Part shown: positions 1 to 7,744 of the stretch, piece by piece
How positions within the stretch are numbered: position 1 is the stretch's first letter
How the letters are laid out: every line of letters starts with the position of its first letter
Source of the DNA: a virus
Length of the DNA stretch: 22,933 nucleotides
IMG/VR virus record: IMGVR_UViG_3300032182_000642
Coordinates: 1 to 22,933 of that record
Direction: 5' to 3' (one strand)
Notes under the pieces: model-generated
The model's database searches: none
The model's input: only the letters and a program-made list of their open reading frames with translations
What the model was told of the DNA's origin: nothing
Program-made: the position numbers and the translations under genes

Positions 1-2
1 AA

Positions 3-824
3 CAGGGCTGGGCACTCTTCATCTCCACCCCCGAAGGCACCGCCAGCTGGTTTTATGAACTCTGGCAGTACGCGGACAGCGGCGATTCCGACTGGAGCCG
101 CTGGCAATACACCACGATCGACGGCGACAACGTCCCACCCGAAGAAATCGAAGCCGCCCGCGCCCAACTCGACGCCCGAACATTCCGCCAAGAGTTCGAG
201 GCCAGTTTCGAAAACCTCTCGGGCCTCGTCGCCATCAGCTTCTCGGACGAAAACCTCGACAAGACCGTCCAAGACCTCGCCGTTTTACCCCTTTTGCTGG
301 GGGTGGACTTCAACGTCGATCCGATGAGCGCCGTCTGCGCAGTGAAAAAGGGCGACGTGCTCTGGGTCTTCGACGAAATCATCATGACCGGCGGCGCCAC
401 CACCTGGGACCTCTGCGAAGAAATCCAATCCCGCTACGGCGTGGAGCGCCGCATCATCGCCTGCCCTGACCCCACCGGAGGCGCCCGCAAAACCAGCGGC
501 GTTGGAGCAACCGACCACAACATCCTCCGAAAATCCGGCTTCACGGTCTCCAGCCCCCGCAACCCCTGGAAAATCCGCGACAAGATCACCTGCGTCAACA
601 CCGCTCTACTAGATGCTTCTGGAACCCGCCGCCTCTTTATCAACCCCAAATGCAAAGAACTAATCAAATCCCTCCGCACCCTGACCTACGCCCCTGGCAC
701 AGGTCTCCCCAACAAAAACTTAGGCGTAGACCACGCTTTCGACGCTTTGGGCTACCTCTGCCTACAAACATTCAACCTTGCCAAACCAGAAGCCCTCGGT
801 AAAACGAACTATCGTGTGTGGTAG
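3..824 (+). CDS. terL: Terminase large subunit, C-terminal part (5' truncated by window edge)
   Basis: The reading frame is open from the window edge (frame of base 3) to TAG at 822-824, so about 273 codons are visible and the Walker ATPase motifs lie upstream. The visible part begins with GWALFISTPEG, the end of the ATPase domain where terminases have a coupling motif. It then enters an RNase H-like nuclease domain. Candidate metal ligands are the Asp in GVDFNVDP (base 306), the Asp in ACPDPTG (near 468) and the Asp pair in DHAFDALGY (729 and 741). Such proteins power DNA packaging into the procapsid and cut the concatemer. The position just upstream of the portal fits. An internal TTG at 294 is not a real start, because coding sequence continues without a break upstream of it. 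Confidence 0.93.
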   Translation, partial: QGWALFISTPEGTASWFYELWQYADSGDSDWSRWQYTTIDGDNVPPEEIEAARAQLDARTFRQEFEASFENLSGLVAISFSDENLDKTVQDLAVLPLLLGVDFNVDPMSAVCAVKKGDVLWVFDEIIMTGGATTWDLCEEIQSRYGVERRIIACPDPTGGARKTSGVGATDHNILRKSGFTVSSPRNPWKIRDKITCVNTALLDASGTRRLFINPKCKELIKSLRTLTYAPGTGLPNKNLGVDHAFDALGYLCLQTFNLAKPEALGKTNYRVW

Positions 825-838
825 CAGGTCTTAAGCCA

Positions 839-901
839 ATGCCCGGCCACTACGGCACCAAAAAGAAGCCCAAGGGCACCAAAAAAGGGGGCAAAAAGTA
901 A
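839..901 (+). CDS. Tiny lysine-rich protein (20 aa)
   Basis: This 20-codon frame encodes MPGHYG followed by a tail rich in Lys and Gly; 8 of 20 residues are Lys and none is acidic. It starts 14 bases after the terminase stop. Its TAA overlaps the ATG of the next gene (TAATG), which suggests translational coupling. I recall similar MPGHYG/MPGKYG-type basic peptides next to the terminase or portal in aquatic phages. Nothing beyond charge points to a function; binding to DNA or RNA is only a guess. Its size makes an automated caller likely to miss it. The conserved look of the first residues and the overlap with the next gene are the main support. Confidence 0.6.
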   Translation: MPGHYGTKKKPKGTKKGGKK

Positions 902-1056
902 TGGCTAAGCGCGGTCTCTACTCGAATATCCACGCCAAACGAAAGCGCATTGCCGCCGGTTCCGGCGAAAAGATGCGTAAGCCTGGTTCTAAGGGCGCAC
1001 CGACCGCATCCGCCTTCAAAAAGGCCGCTAAAACCGCCAAAAAACGGAGGAAATAA
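901..1056 (+). CDS. Small basic phage protein (51 aa) with GSGEKMRKPGSKGAP core
   Basis: The frame starts at ATG 901 and ends at TAA 1054-1056, overlapping both neighbours by a base in TAATG junctions. The product has 18 Lys/Arg in 51 residues and a single Glu. The pattern GLYxNIHAKRKRI, then GSGEKMRKPGSKGAPT, then a basic tail matches a small protein I recall from many marine phages, where it sits near the terminase and portal. A domain-of-unknown-function name may exist (possibly DUF6321), but I am not sure. The function is unknown. Charge and position would suit a nucleic-acid-binding or packaging-associated role, but no experiment known to me supports that. Confidence 0.75.
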   Translation: MAKRGLYSNIHAKRKRIAAGSGEKMRKPGSKGAPTASAFKKAAKTAKKRRK

Positions 1057-1397
1057 TGACTGTCACCGTCATCCGAGGCACCAACCTCGTCGAGCACCAC
1101 CAAGACGTACCCCTAACCCTCCTCAACGAGAGCTTCGAGGTCCACGCCGACAGCAGCGAGTTCTGCTTCGCCGCCGCCGTAACAGGTGGAGCCAACTTTT
1201 CCCTCGCCCTAGAAACCAATTTCAACGGCAGCGCCGACTGGTTCACCATCGACACCAGCAAAACCATCAACGCCGACGGTCAATACATCTATTTCTATAC
1301 CGGAAAACCCGTAAATCGCGTCCGTATGCGTATCGACTCCATCTCTTCCGGCACGCCTAACGTTATTCCCCACATTGGCGTCGCCTACCACGGCTAA
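1056..1397 (+). CDS. Hypothetical protein, probably beta-rich (113 aa)
   Basis: The start ATG at 1056 overlaps the previous stop and is preceded by a good ribosome binding site (GGAGG, 1046-1050). The stop TAA at 1395-1397 overlaps the next start. The product alternates polar and hydrophobic residues (for example FSLALETNFNGSADWFTI and QYIYFYTGKPVNRVRMRI), as in a small beta-sandwich, and has no signal peptide or membrane segment. I do not recognise the family. Its place in a coupled chain between terminase and portal suggests a minor virion or decoration protein, but this is inference from context only. Confidence 0.7.
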   Translation: MTVTVIRGTNLVEHHQDVPLTLLNESFEVHADSSEFCFAAAVTGGANFSLALETNFNGSADWFTIDTSKTINADGQYIYFYTGKPVNRVRMRIDSISSGTPNVIPHIGVAYHG

Positions 1398-1585
1398 TGA
1401 TTGAAACCATCAGTGGCGGATGCGTCCACGTCGAAATTGACGCCGAAGAGGGCACAACATCCGCCACATTTGTCTTTCCCACACCATCTGAAGCGGCAAT
1501 TTTGGGCGGTTTTATCGCCAAACTGGCGCAAGGAATAGAGGTGTTGATCCCCATCGAAGAGATGGACGAGGAAGACGACGAATAA
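1397..1585 (+). CDS. Small acidic hypothetical protein (62 aa)
   Basis: The ATG at 1397 lies within TAATGA, overlapping the stop of the previous gene. The product is acidic and ends in an Asp/Glu run (EEMDEEDDE). Its middle (AAILGGFIAKLAQGIEVLIPI) is hydrophobic but too short and mixed to call a membrane helix. The family is not recognised. A 34-base gap separates it from the portal gene, so it is the last gene of the small-gene cluster. The acidic tail contrasts with the two strongly basic proteins 340 bases upstream; a direct interaction is possible but not shown. Confidence 0.6.
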   Translation: MIETISGGCVHVEIDAEEGTTSATFVFPTPSEAAILGGFIAKLAQGIEVLIPIEEMDEEDDE

Positions 1586-1619
1586 CCTGCCAAAATAAGT
1601 ACAAAGTAGGAGCCAAGCC

Positions 1620-3077
1620 GTGGTCTACAGCGCCAAGATCCCGCCAACCGGAGCTGTAGTCAGCGAATCCCCCTTCGTTCGCAGCCTCGATGTCATCGCA
1701 ATGATGACCGACTGGAGCGCAATGGCCGCCGTCACCAACGGCACCGAGTACCTGCGCGACCAAAGCGAGAAATACCTCCCCCAAGAGCCCCGCGAAGACG
1801 ACGACGCCTACCAAACCCGCGTCGATCGCAGCGTCCTCAGCCCCTACACCAGCCGCCTAATCGAGAGCGCCGCTGGCGCCATCCTGCGCAAGCCCATCCG
1901 CATCGACGGCGACCCCTACTGGCTGCAGCTAGCGGAAAATATCGACGGCATCGGCTCAAACATCAACGAGTACGCCCGCCGCGCCCTGGTTAGCAGCCTG
2001 ACCTACGGCCACAGCGCGATTTTGGTGGACTATCCCGCAGCAATGGGAGCGCGAAATCTTGCTGAGGAACGCGCCCAAGGCCGCCGCCCGTACTTCATCC
2101 ACATCGACGCCAACCAAATCTGGGGTTGGCGCCAAGCCAGCACCATGCCTGGCGCCCCACTCACCCAAGTCCGCATCCACGAGTACACAACCCGCCCCCT
2201 AAACGACTTCGGCGAGGAGCAAATCGAGCAAATGCGGGTGATCTACCCCGGCAAGTACGACCTCTACACGCTGGGCCAAGACGTAGTCGAGTTCAGCGAG
2301 TCCGGCGGCTACAGCCTCGACGAAATCCCACTGGTGCCGATCTACAGCAACCGCCGGGGCATGTTGCAGTCCCTGCCCCCGCTGCTGGACATCGCCAACC
2401 TGAATATCACCCACTACCAACGCCAAGCCGACCTCATCCACGCCCTCCACATCGCCGCCATGCCCACCCTCGTCCTAGAGGGCTGGGACGACACAACTGG
2501 CAGCGCAACTATGGGCGTCAACTACGCCATTGCCATGCAGCCCGGCAACAAGGCGTACTACGTCCAAGCCGACGCCACGAGCTTCAACGCTCAAATGGAA
2601 GAACTCCAATCGCTGGAGCAACAGATGTCCACTTTGGGCGTCACCAAACTTTTCGGTCAGAAATACGTTGCTGAATCCGCTGAAGCGAAGCGTATCGACC
2701 AAGCCCAAGGCAGCAGCGTCCTCTCAATCATCAGCCAAGAGCTGGAGAGCGCCCTCAACCAAGCCTTCGCCTTTGCCTCCCGCTACGTCGGCATCGAACC
2801 CCCCGAAATCTCCCTGGATCGAGACTTCGACTACTACCGCCTTATCGGTCAGGACGTTGCTGTTCTGACCCAACTGAACGAAGCGGGCAAGATCACGGAC
2901 GGACTGCTGCTCGACATCCTCCGTCGCGGCGAAATCCTGCCCGACACGGTGGACATCGAGACCGAACTCCAAGCCGCCGAGCAAATGCCGCAGGAGGAGG
3001 AAGTTGCACCTGAAGCCCCCAGCGAAGATTTAGGCCCCAACCAAGTCGATCGGCTGATTGATCTGCTGTCCCGCTGA
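1620..3077 (+). CDS. Portal protein (DUF4055-type)
   Basis: The product has 485 aa and starts at GTG 1620 after a TAGGAG ribosome binding site (1607-1612). The N-terminal third follows the pattern of DUF4055 phage portals: a TDWSAMAAVTNGTEYLRDQ segment, then KYLPQEP...DDAYQTRVDRSVLSPYTSRLIE, then GAILRKPIRI. A central beta-rich part and the LNITHYQRQADLIHALHIAA stretch match the helical core of portal proteins. The C-terminus is acidic and probably flexible (residues ~455-475). The protein would form the dodecameric ring at the capsid vertex through which DNA is packaged and to which the tail docks. The position after the terminase supports this. The TGA overlaps the next ATG (TGATG). Confidence 0.88.
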   Translation: MVYSAKIPPTGAVVSESPFVRSLDVIAMMTDWSAMAAVTNGTEYLRDQSEKYLPQEPREDDDAYQTRVDRSVLSPYTSRLIESAAGAILRKPIRIDGDPYWLQLAENIDGIGSNINEYARRALVSSLTYGHSAILVDYPAAMGARNLAEERAQGRRPYFIHIDANQIWGWRQASTMPGAPLTQVRIHEYTTRPLNDFGEEQIEQMRVIYPGKYDLYTLGQDVVEFSESGGYSLDEIPLVPIYSNRRGMLQSLPPLLDIANLNITHYQRQADLIHALHIAAMPTLVLEGWDDTTGSATMGVNYAIAMQPGNKAYYVQADATSFNAQMEELQSLEQQMSTLGVTKLFGQKYVAESAEAKRIDQAQGSSVLSIISQELESALNQAFAFASRYVGIEPPEISLDRDFDYYRLIGQDVAVLTQLNEAGKITDGLLLDILRRGEILPDTVDIETELQAAEQMPQEEEVAPEAPSEDLGPNQVDRLIDLLSR

Positions 3078-4078
3078 TGGCCACCAAAAAAGACACCCTC
3101 ACGCTCGCCCAAGTAGCCGCCATCAAGCGGCTGGAGCGCCGCCTTGAGACCCTCCCAAGTCCCGCCAAGGGCGACACCGGCCCAGCAGGCAAACCCGGCC
3201 CCCAAGGCGCTCCAGGCCCCCAAGGAAAGCCCGGTGAAAAGGGTCCTGAAGGTCCCAAGGGCTCAAAGGGTCCGCAGGGTCCTAAAGGCAACGAGGGCAA
3301 ACAAGGCCCCACAGGCAAAATCGGCCCCCGAGGCAGAACCGGCCCTGCTGGAGCCCAGGGTCCCGCCGGTGAGGACGGCAACACTATCTATTCAGGCACC
3401 AAACCCCCTACTGCCGACTTAGGCCGCGAAGGCGACTTCCACATCCGCACCGAACCACTGGAGCTATGCGGTCCCAAAACCCGCTCCGGTTGGCCTACAC
3501 CAATCCGCCTATCTGTCGAAGACGAAAAGAAATTAAGTGAGCTAACTGTTGGCGGAAGTTTACCCGGAAGCGGCGGAGGCGGAGGTTTTAACGGCGCCTT
3601 CAGCATCGGCACTGTTACTACAACAGCCCCCGGAAGTAACGCCACTGTTACAGACACAGGCACCAACGGCGATATAGTCCTCAACTTCGGCATTCCTCGC
3701 GGCGACACAGGTCTAGCTGGAACCGCCGCAACAATCACCATCGGCTCCGTCACCACCGGCGCCGCTGGAACCAACGCCGTCGTAACAAACAGCGGCACAT
3801 CTTCCGCCGCAATTCTCAATTTCACCATCCCTCAAGGTGAAGACGGCAACTTCACGATGGACGAGATCCTCGATGAAGTCCGCACCGACGCCGCAAACAC
3901 AACATTTACATATACAAATGGCCAACTCACCGGCAGCTCAAATACCGACGTAAGCAAAACATTTACATATAACCAAAACGGCACACTTGCTACCGTAACT
4001 ATAGTTACTACAGCCAAAACCATTACAAAGACGTTTAGCTACAATTCGAATGGACTGTCTTCCATAACGGTGACCTGA
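3077..4078 (+). CDS. Collagen-like virion protein (333 aa)
   Basis: The protein starts at ATG 3077, overlapping the portal stop. Order of parts: a short helical N-terminus (1-31); 24 uninterrupted Gly-X-Y triplets (32-103) that should form a collagen triple helix; a NTIYSGTKPPTADLGREGDF segment of the type that follows collagen stretches in phage fibres, with ELCGPKTRSGW after it; a glycine linker (GSGGGGG); two copies of a ~37-residue repeat (SIGTVTT...NFGIPRGDTG and TIGSVTT...NFTIPQGEDG); and a C-terminal part with three F-x-Y-x-x-x-G-x-L repeats. The likely role is a trimeric fibre or capsid/neck appendage. The place right after the portal, away from the tail fibre genes, suggests a head- or neck-attached fibre. 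That location is inference. Confidence 0.8.
   Translation: MATKKDTLTLAQVAAIKRLERRLETLPSPAKGDTGPAGKPGPQGAPGPQGKPGEKGPEGPKGSKGPQGPKGNEGKQGPTGKIGPRGRTGPAGAQGPAGEDGNTIYSGTKPPTADLGREGDFHIRTEPLELCGPKTRSGWPTPIRLSVEDEKKLSELTVGGSLPGSGGGGGFNGAFSIGTVTTTAPGSNATVTDTGTNGDIVLNFGIPRGDTGLAGTAATITIGSVTTGAAGTNAVVTNSGTSSAAILNFTIPQGEDGNFTMDEILDEVRTDAANTTFTYTNGQLTGSSNTDVSKTFTYNQNGTLATVTIVTTAKTITKTFSYNSNGLSSITVT
3170..3385 (+). repeat. Collagen Gly-X-Y repeat coding region (24 triplets)
   Basis: Codons run G-x-x without interruption for 24 triplets, beginning GDTGPAGKPGPQG. Pro and Lys are common at X and Y, as expected for a collagen-type triple helix. The DNA is a degenerate 9-base repeat. Confidence 0.9.
3602..3847 (+). 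repeat. Two copies of a ~37-residue virion-fibre repeat
   Basis: Copy 1 is coded at 3602-3712 and copy 2 at 3737-3847. They share I-G-[TS]-V-T-T, then A-x-G-[ST]-N-A, V-T-x-[TS]-G-T, then a hydrophobic LNF-x-IP and G-[DE]-x-G. Similar repeats are common near collagen stretches in phage fibres. Confidence 0.8.
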
Positions 4079-4079
4079 G

Positions 4080-5666
4080 ATGGCTCTGATCGTTGACCCT
4101 GATGACCTGAACCAAGGTACGGAGGTCACTTTCAGTACCGCCGGCAAGACCATCACCCTTAACCAGGCGGGCAATCTCAGCACCGACGGCGTCACCCTGA
4201 AGGCCCTCTACTCCTTCTGCAAAGAAGAGTGGAAGAACGATTCCGCTCTAATTCCGTTCGAGTTCCCGTTCGTCCCAATTACGGACGAGAGCTTTGAATT
4301 GGTTTCCGGCTGGGACTTCGCCAACGACGCCAGCCGCTATCTGATCCGCACCGCCGGCTGGGCCGTCAAGAACACCAGCGGCAACACCACCCAAGAGTGG
4401 GCAGGCATTGTCGGCCTGGGCAGCATCGAGGCCAACGACCAGCTGTATTTCGACCAAGGCGCTGGCGCCACCAACGTCCAACTGCAGGGCCAAGTCAACC
4501 AAGCCGTTCAAACGCTGGACGACCCCAACGGCGACGGCGTCTACACCGACGGTTTTGACCGTCGCGCTCAGTTTGACCTGTACGTCCGGGAACAAGCCCA
4601 GATTTACGGAAAGTCCGATCTGACTGCGATTGGTGTTACGGGCAACATGCAGCCCATCGCCTATCGCTTCCCGCTCCAGACCAGCTCGGACTCAAAGGTC
4701 ACGGTCAGCGATAACGACATCGACACTCTTTCCCCCTACACGGGCATGAGCGTCACGTTCTACGCGACCTCTCAGTCCCGAGACATCGCTGGAACGACTT
4801 ACCAGTTCGGCATCATTGTTGACGCCAACGGCGGTACTGCTGAGCAGGTTTACCAGTGGCTGCAACGTCAACTGCGTAAAACCACCGACATTGACGCTGG
4901 CCTGAGCGGTCAGCTCGGTAATTTGACCGACCAGTTCGCCGAATTTATCGGTGACAACCTTTACACCCAGCTGGTAACCAACGACCAAGGCGGTGGCGGT
5001 GGTGTCTACATCGACAACATCCAGCTGGTTGACATCAACCGCTATTTCTTCTGCGACAACGCTGGCAACGTCCACACCGCTGCCTTCGTGGCGGTGGCAA
5101 CGCTCGACTTCAACGGCAACCTCGAAAACGACGCCGCTGCGATCTGGCGGATGTTCTACACCACCAACCCCGGCGGCAACTTCGGAACCTCCAACGCCAT
5201 CATCGTCCACGGTTCCGACGAAGTCGTTGGCACAGACATCAGTTTCACCTCTCCCGACCTCATCAACAGCTCAACGACCGACTTCACGACGGCCTTTGCT
5301 GTTGACGAGTACATCCACGTCCAAGGCACCACCTCAAACGACGGTTACTACAAGATCGCTGCAGTAACCGCCAACCAGATCGAGCTGGTGGAGCAAACCA
5401 TCTCAACCGAGTCTTCGGGCACCAGCTTCACCATCACCCAAGCCGCGATGGGGGATGTTTCTGGCCAAGACTTTGTCGAAGTCTCGTTCGACTACGACAA
5501 CAACACCCAAGGTGGCCGCACTTCCAACACGGACGCCGATGTAACTGTGGTTGCGATTGGTCTTACTACCGGCCAGTACGTCGCGGTCGAAAGTACGATC
5601 GCCCGTTCCAAGGAAAACAGCATTTCGCTGGTTGCTCCGCTGGAACGGAATTACCAGAACCCCTGA
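4080..5666 (+). CDS. Large putative virion structural protein (528 aa)
   Basis: The ATG at 4080 follows the previous stop by one base. No named domain is recognised, but the sequence is Thr/Ser/Asn-rich, beta-rich and lacks Lys-rich or enzymatic motifs, as is usual for virion surface proteins. The N-terminus contains DGVTLKALYSFCKEEWKND followed by FEFPF; I recall this LYSF-x-KEEW pattern from aquatic siphovirus structural proteins. A glycine run (GGGGG, near residue 306) may be a hinge. The C-terminus ends LERNYQNP, closely matching the end of the next gene product. It is probably a capsid decoration, neck or head-fibre component, because it lies between portal and scaffold. The function is unproven. 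Confidence 0.75.
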   Translation: MALIVDPDDLNQGTEVTFSTAGKTITLNQAGNLSTDGVTLKALYSFCKEEWKNDSALIPFEFPFVPITDESFELVSGWDFANDASRYLIRTAGWAVKNTSGNTTQEWAGIVGLGSIEANDQLYFDQGAGATNVQLQGQVNQAVQTLDDPNGDGVYTDGFDRRAQFDLYVREQAQIYGKSDLTAIGVTGNMQPIAYRFPLQTSSDSKVTVSDNDIDTLSPYTGMSVTFYATSQSRDIAGTTYQFGIIVDANGGTAEQVYQWLQRQLRKTTDIDAGLSGQLGNLTDQFAEFIGDNLYTQLVTNDQGGGGGVYIDNIQLVDINRYFFCDNAGNVHTAAFVAVATLDFNGNLENDAAAIWRMFYTTNPGGNFGTSNAIIVHGSDEVVGTDISFTSPDLINSSTTDFTTAFAVDEYIHVQGTTSNDGYYKIAAVTANQIELVEQTISTESSGTSFTITQAAMGDVSGQDFVEVSFDYDNNTQGGRTSNTDADVTVVAIGLTTGQYVAVESTIARSKENSISLVAPLERNYQNP

Positions 5667-5686
5667 TAACCCCCGAGATCTAGGGA

Positions 5687-7225
5687 ATGGCGACCCAGTC
5701 GATCACCACCGACCTAACGAACATTGCCACTGCCGAGCCTGGAACGTTAGGCAGCTGGGCAGCGTTAGGCGGTGGTCAGGCGGGTCTTGCCGAGGAAACG
5801 GACTATTTCGTCCAGGGAAGCACCTGTATTTCAAAGCAGGTGAAGCAGGAAACCAAGGGGATGCACGCCGACTTCGGCAGCAGCATCTCCTTTGGGACGG
5901 GCGACCACGTCTTCACTTGGCTGAACTCAACTACACCCGGAGCGTCTGACACCCGAGCCAACGGGGGTTTGCGGGTAACGATCGGCGACAGCGCCAACGC
6001 CCGTAAAGAGTTCTACGTCAACGGCAGCGACTTCTACCGCTACGGCGGTTGGGTTTGCTACCCGGTTGACCCTGGCGCGACTGCCGACAACACCCTTAGC
6101 ACCCCCGGAACAACGCCGCGTTATTTCGGCGGGATTCTGAGCAACTCTGTGACGGTGAAAGGCGTCAACTTTGGTGTTGATGTCATTCGCTATGGGACGG
6201 GGATCGACGCAACAGGCGGCGGAACCCCCGACCCCGACATCACTTTTGCCGACATTTCTACCGAGAACGACCTTCAAGCCAACGCCTGGGGCGTCTTCCA
6301 AGGCACTGACACCGGCGGTTTGCTCCAAGGTCGTCTCCGCATCGGCGCCGACGACACCACCACCGCCACAACTTTTGGTGACGTGGATGCGGTTATTACC
6401 AAGGCGAATAACAACCCCAGCGGCGTCAACACAAAGACTGCTACTGATTTCTCGGGCCTAGTCATCGCTGGTTCGCAGACCGTCGCCAACTTCACGGGCT
6501 GCCTATTCCTGAGTCTCGACACCACCGACAAGGGGTTTTTCGACTCCGGCAACGCCACCAACGCCTCCAGCGTCTACCTGACCAGCTGTACGTTTATCGA
6601 CTGGGGTCCCACTACAACCCAAACTGGCACCACCATCGACGGTTGCGCCTGGAAGAACTCTGACTCTCTAACCCTCGGCGGTGGAACGGTCAGTAACACC
6701 ACCTTTACCGACTGTGGCGAGGTTGTCGGGGCTCTGGGCGACATCCAGAACTGCACGTTTACGGCCAACGGCGCAACGACCTACGCCATCGAGACGTCTG
6801 ACACTGGCTCTGTTTCTCTGACCGGCAACACCTTTACGGGTTACGGCTCCAGTGGCACCGCCACGGCTGCAATCCACTTCACCGCAACATCTGGTTCTGT
6901 GAGCGTTGCGGTCAGCGGTGGTGCGGTCCCGACGTTTACGAGCGACGGCGTCTCAGTGACGATGACGCTCAGCACCACGCTGACGCTAACCGGCCTCCAG
7001 AACAACACAGAGGTCCGTGTCTACGACCAAGGCACCACCACCGAGATCGCCGGCATCGAGAACACTTCCACCGGCAGCTTCACCACTGGCATCTCGGTTT
7101 CTAGCGTCGATATTGTGATACACGCACTGGGCTACTTAAACCAGCGCCTAACCAATGTGGATACATCTACCGACCGCACCATCCCGATCCAGCAAACAAT
7201 CGACCGTCAGTACGAGAACCCCTGA
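5687..7225 (+). CDS. Putative virion protein with beta-helix-like middle (512 aa)
   Basis: The ATG at 5687 lies 20 bases after the previous stop. Residues ~250-400 contain short repeated turns such as FTGCLFLS, LTSCTFID, IDGCAWKNS, FTDCGEV and IQNCTFTANG. These have the spacing and Cys/Asn/Gly turns of a right-handed parallel beta-helix (pectate-lyase-like), a fold common in phage fibres and appendages. The C-terminal ~100 residues form a separate beta-rich domain (LTLTGLQNNTEVRVYD), ending IDRQYENP. No catalytic acid triad could be assigned, so an enzymatic activity is not claimed. With the preceding gene it probably makes an appendage complex. The shared C-terminal octapeptide supports a common docking or assembly step. 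Confidence 0.75.
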   Translation: MATQSITTDLTNIATAEPGTLGSWAALGGGQAGLAEETDYFVQGSTCISKQVKQETKGMHADFGSSISFGTGDHVFTWLNSTTPGASDTRANGGLRVTIGDSANARKEFYVNGSDFYRYGGWVCYPVDPGATADNTLSTPGTTPRYFGGILSNSVTVKGVNFGVDVIRYGTGIDATGGGTPDPDITFADISTENDLQANAWGVFQGTDTGGLLQGRLRIGADDTTTATTFGDVDAVITKANNNPSGVNTKTATDFSGLVIAGSQTVANFTGCLFLSLDTTDKGFFDSGNATNASSVYLTSCTFIDWGPTTTQTGTTIDGCAWKNSDSLTLGGGTVSNTTFTDCGEVVGALGDIQNCTFTANGATTYAIETSDTGSVSLTGNTFTGYGSSGTATAAIHFTATSGSVSVAVSGGAVPTFTSDGVSVTMTLSTTLTLTGLQNNTEVRVYDQGTTTEIAGIENTSTGSFTTGISVSSVDIVIHALGYLNQRLTNVDTSTDRTIPIQQTIDRQYENP

Positions 7226-7264
7226 CATGGTCCGCTCTAAACTGCTGCAATACAAATAAAAGCC

Positions 7265-7699
7265 ATGCCATCCGCAACGTTTGACGGCGCAAATCAAATT
7301 ATCCAGCTCCCAAGCATTGGCGATTTCGACGTGGAACGCGATCTGTACAGCGCCTGGAAGGTTTGGGCATCCGAAGGCGACAACGCGAAATATCTTCCCG
7401 CCTTTGAAACCACCGGAGGTGACCCAGTGGGCGGCGGCCAATCCATCGCTCCCTACTTTTTCTGCCGTAACGACCTTGGCTGGCGCGTAAAAATGCCTGC
7501 CGCCAACGGCGACATAACTCTTGCTGGAAATCTCTTCGCCCGCGACCCTGCCACTGCTCTATTCCAGTCGAACACTGGTTACGACGCCTTCCTACGTCTA
7601 TCGACATCGACCCAAGCACTGACAGTGGCCGAAACCGACTACACACAAACACTGAACGACATCAAGGCATCCACCAACCTGATCCCGGCACTGCTCTAA
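7265..7699 (+). CDS. Phage virion-associated protein with LYSAWKVW motif (144 aa)
   Basis: The ATG at 7265 follows a 39-base gap. The product contains DLYSAWKVWASEGDNAKYLP, AFETTGGDPVGGG, YFFCRNDLGWRVKMP and a GDITLAGNLFARD segment. I recall this order from many phage proteins that lie next to large structural or appendage genes; I cannot give a confirmed family name. Its first 50 residues resemble residues 15-65 of the 528-aa protein (TF...I.L...LYS..K..W). A structural role is likely. There is no signal peptide, membrane segment or catalytic motif. Confidence 0.72.
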   Translation: MPSATFDGANQIIQLPSIGDFDVERDLYSAWKVWASEGDNAKYLPAFETTGGDPVGGGQSIAPYFFCRNDLGWRVKMPAANGDITLAGNLFARDPATALFQSNTGYDAFLRLSTSTQALTVAETDYTQTLNDIKASTNLIPALL

Positions 7700-7744
7700 A
7701 ACTGCTTTTGTTGTAACCTAACAATGTCCAAGTAATACAAAACT

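Noticed and set aside
2893-3384. Pro/Gly-rich minus-strand frame opposite the collagen-like region
   Set aside because: The apparent Gly-Pro repeats are the reverse complement of the real Gly-X-Y repeat; the plus-strand gene is supported by overlap with the portal stop and by flanking domains.
3170-3385. Possible CRISPR-like or simple DNA repeat because of regular GGC/CCC spacing
   Set aside because: The period is 9 bases in frame and codes for Gly-X-Y triplets; there are no spacers or conserved direct repeats.
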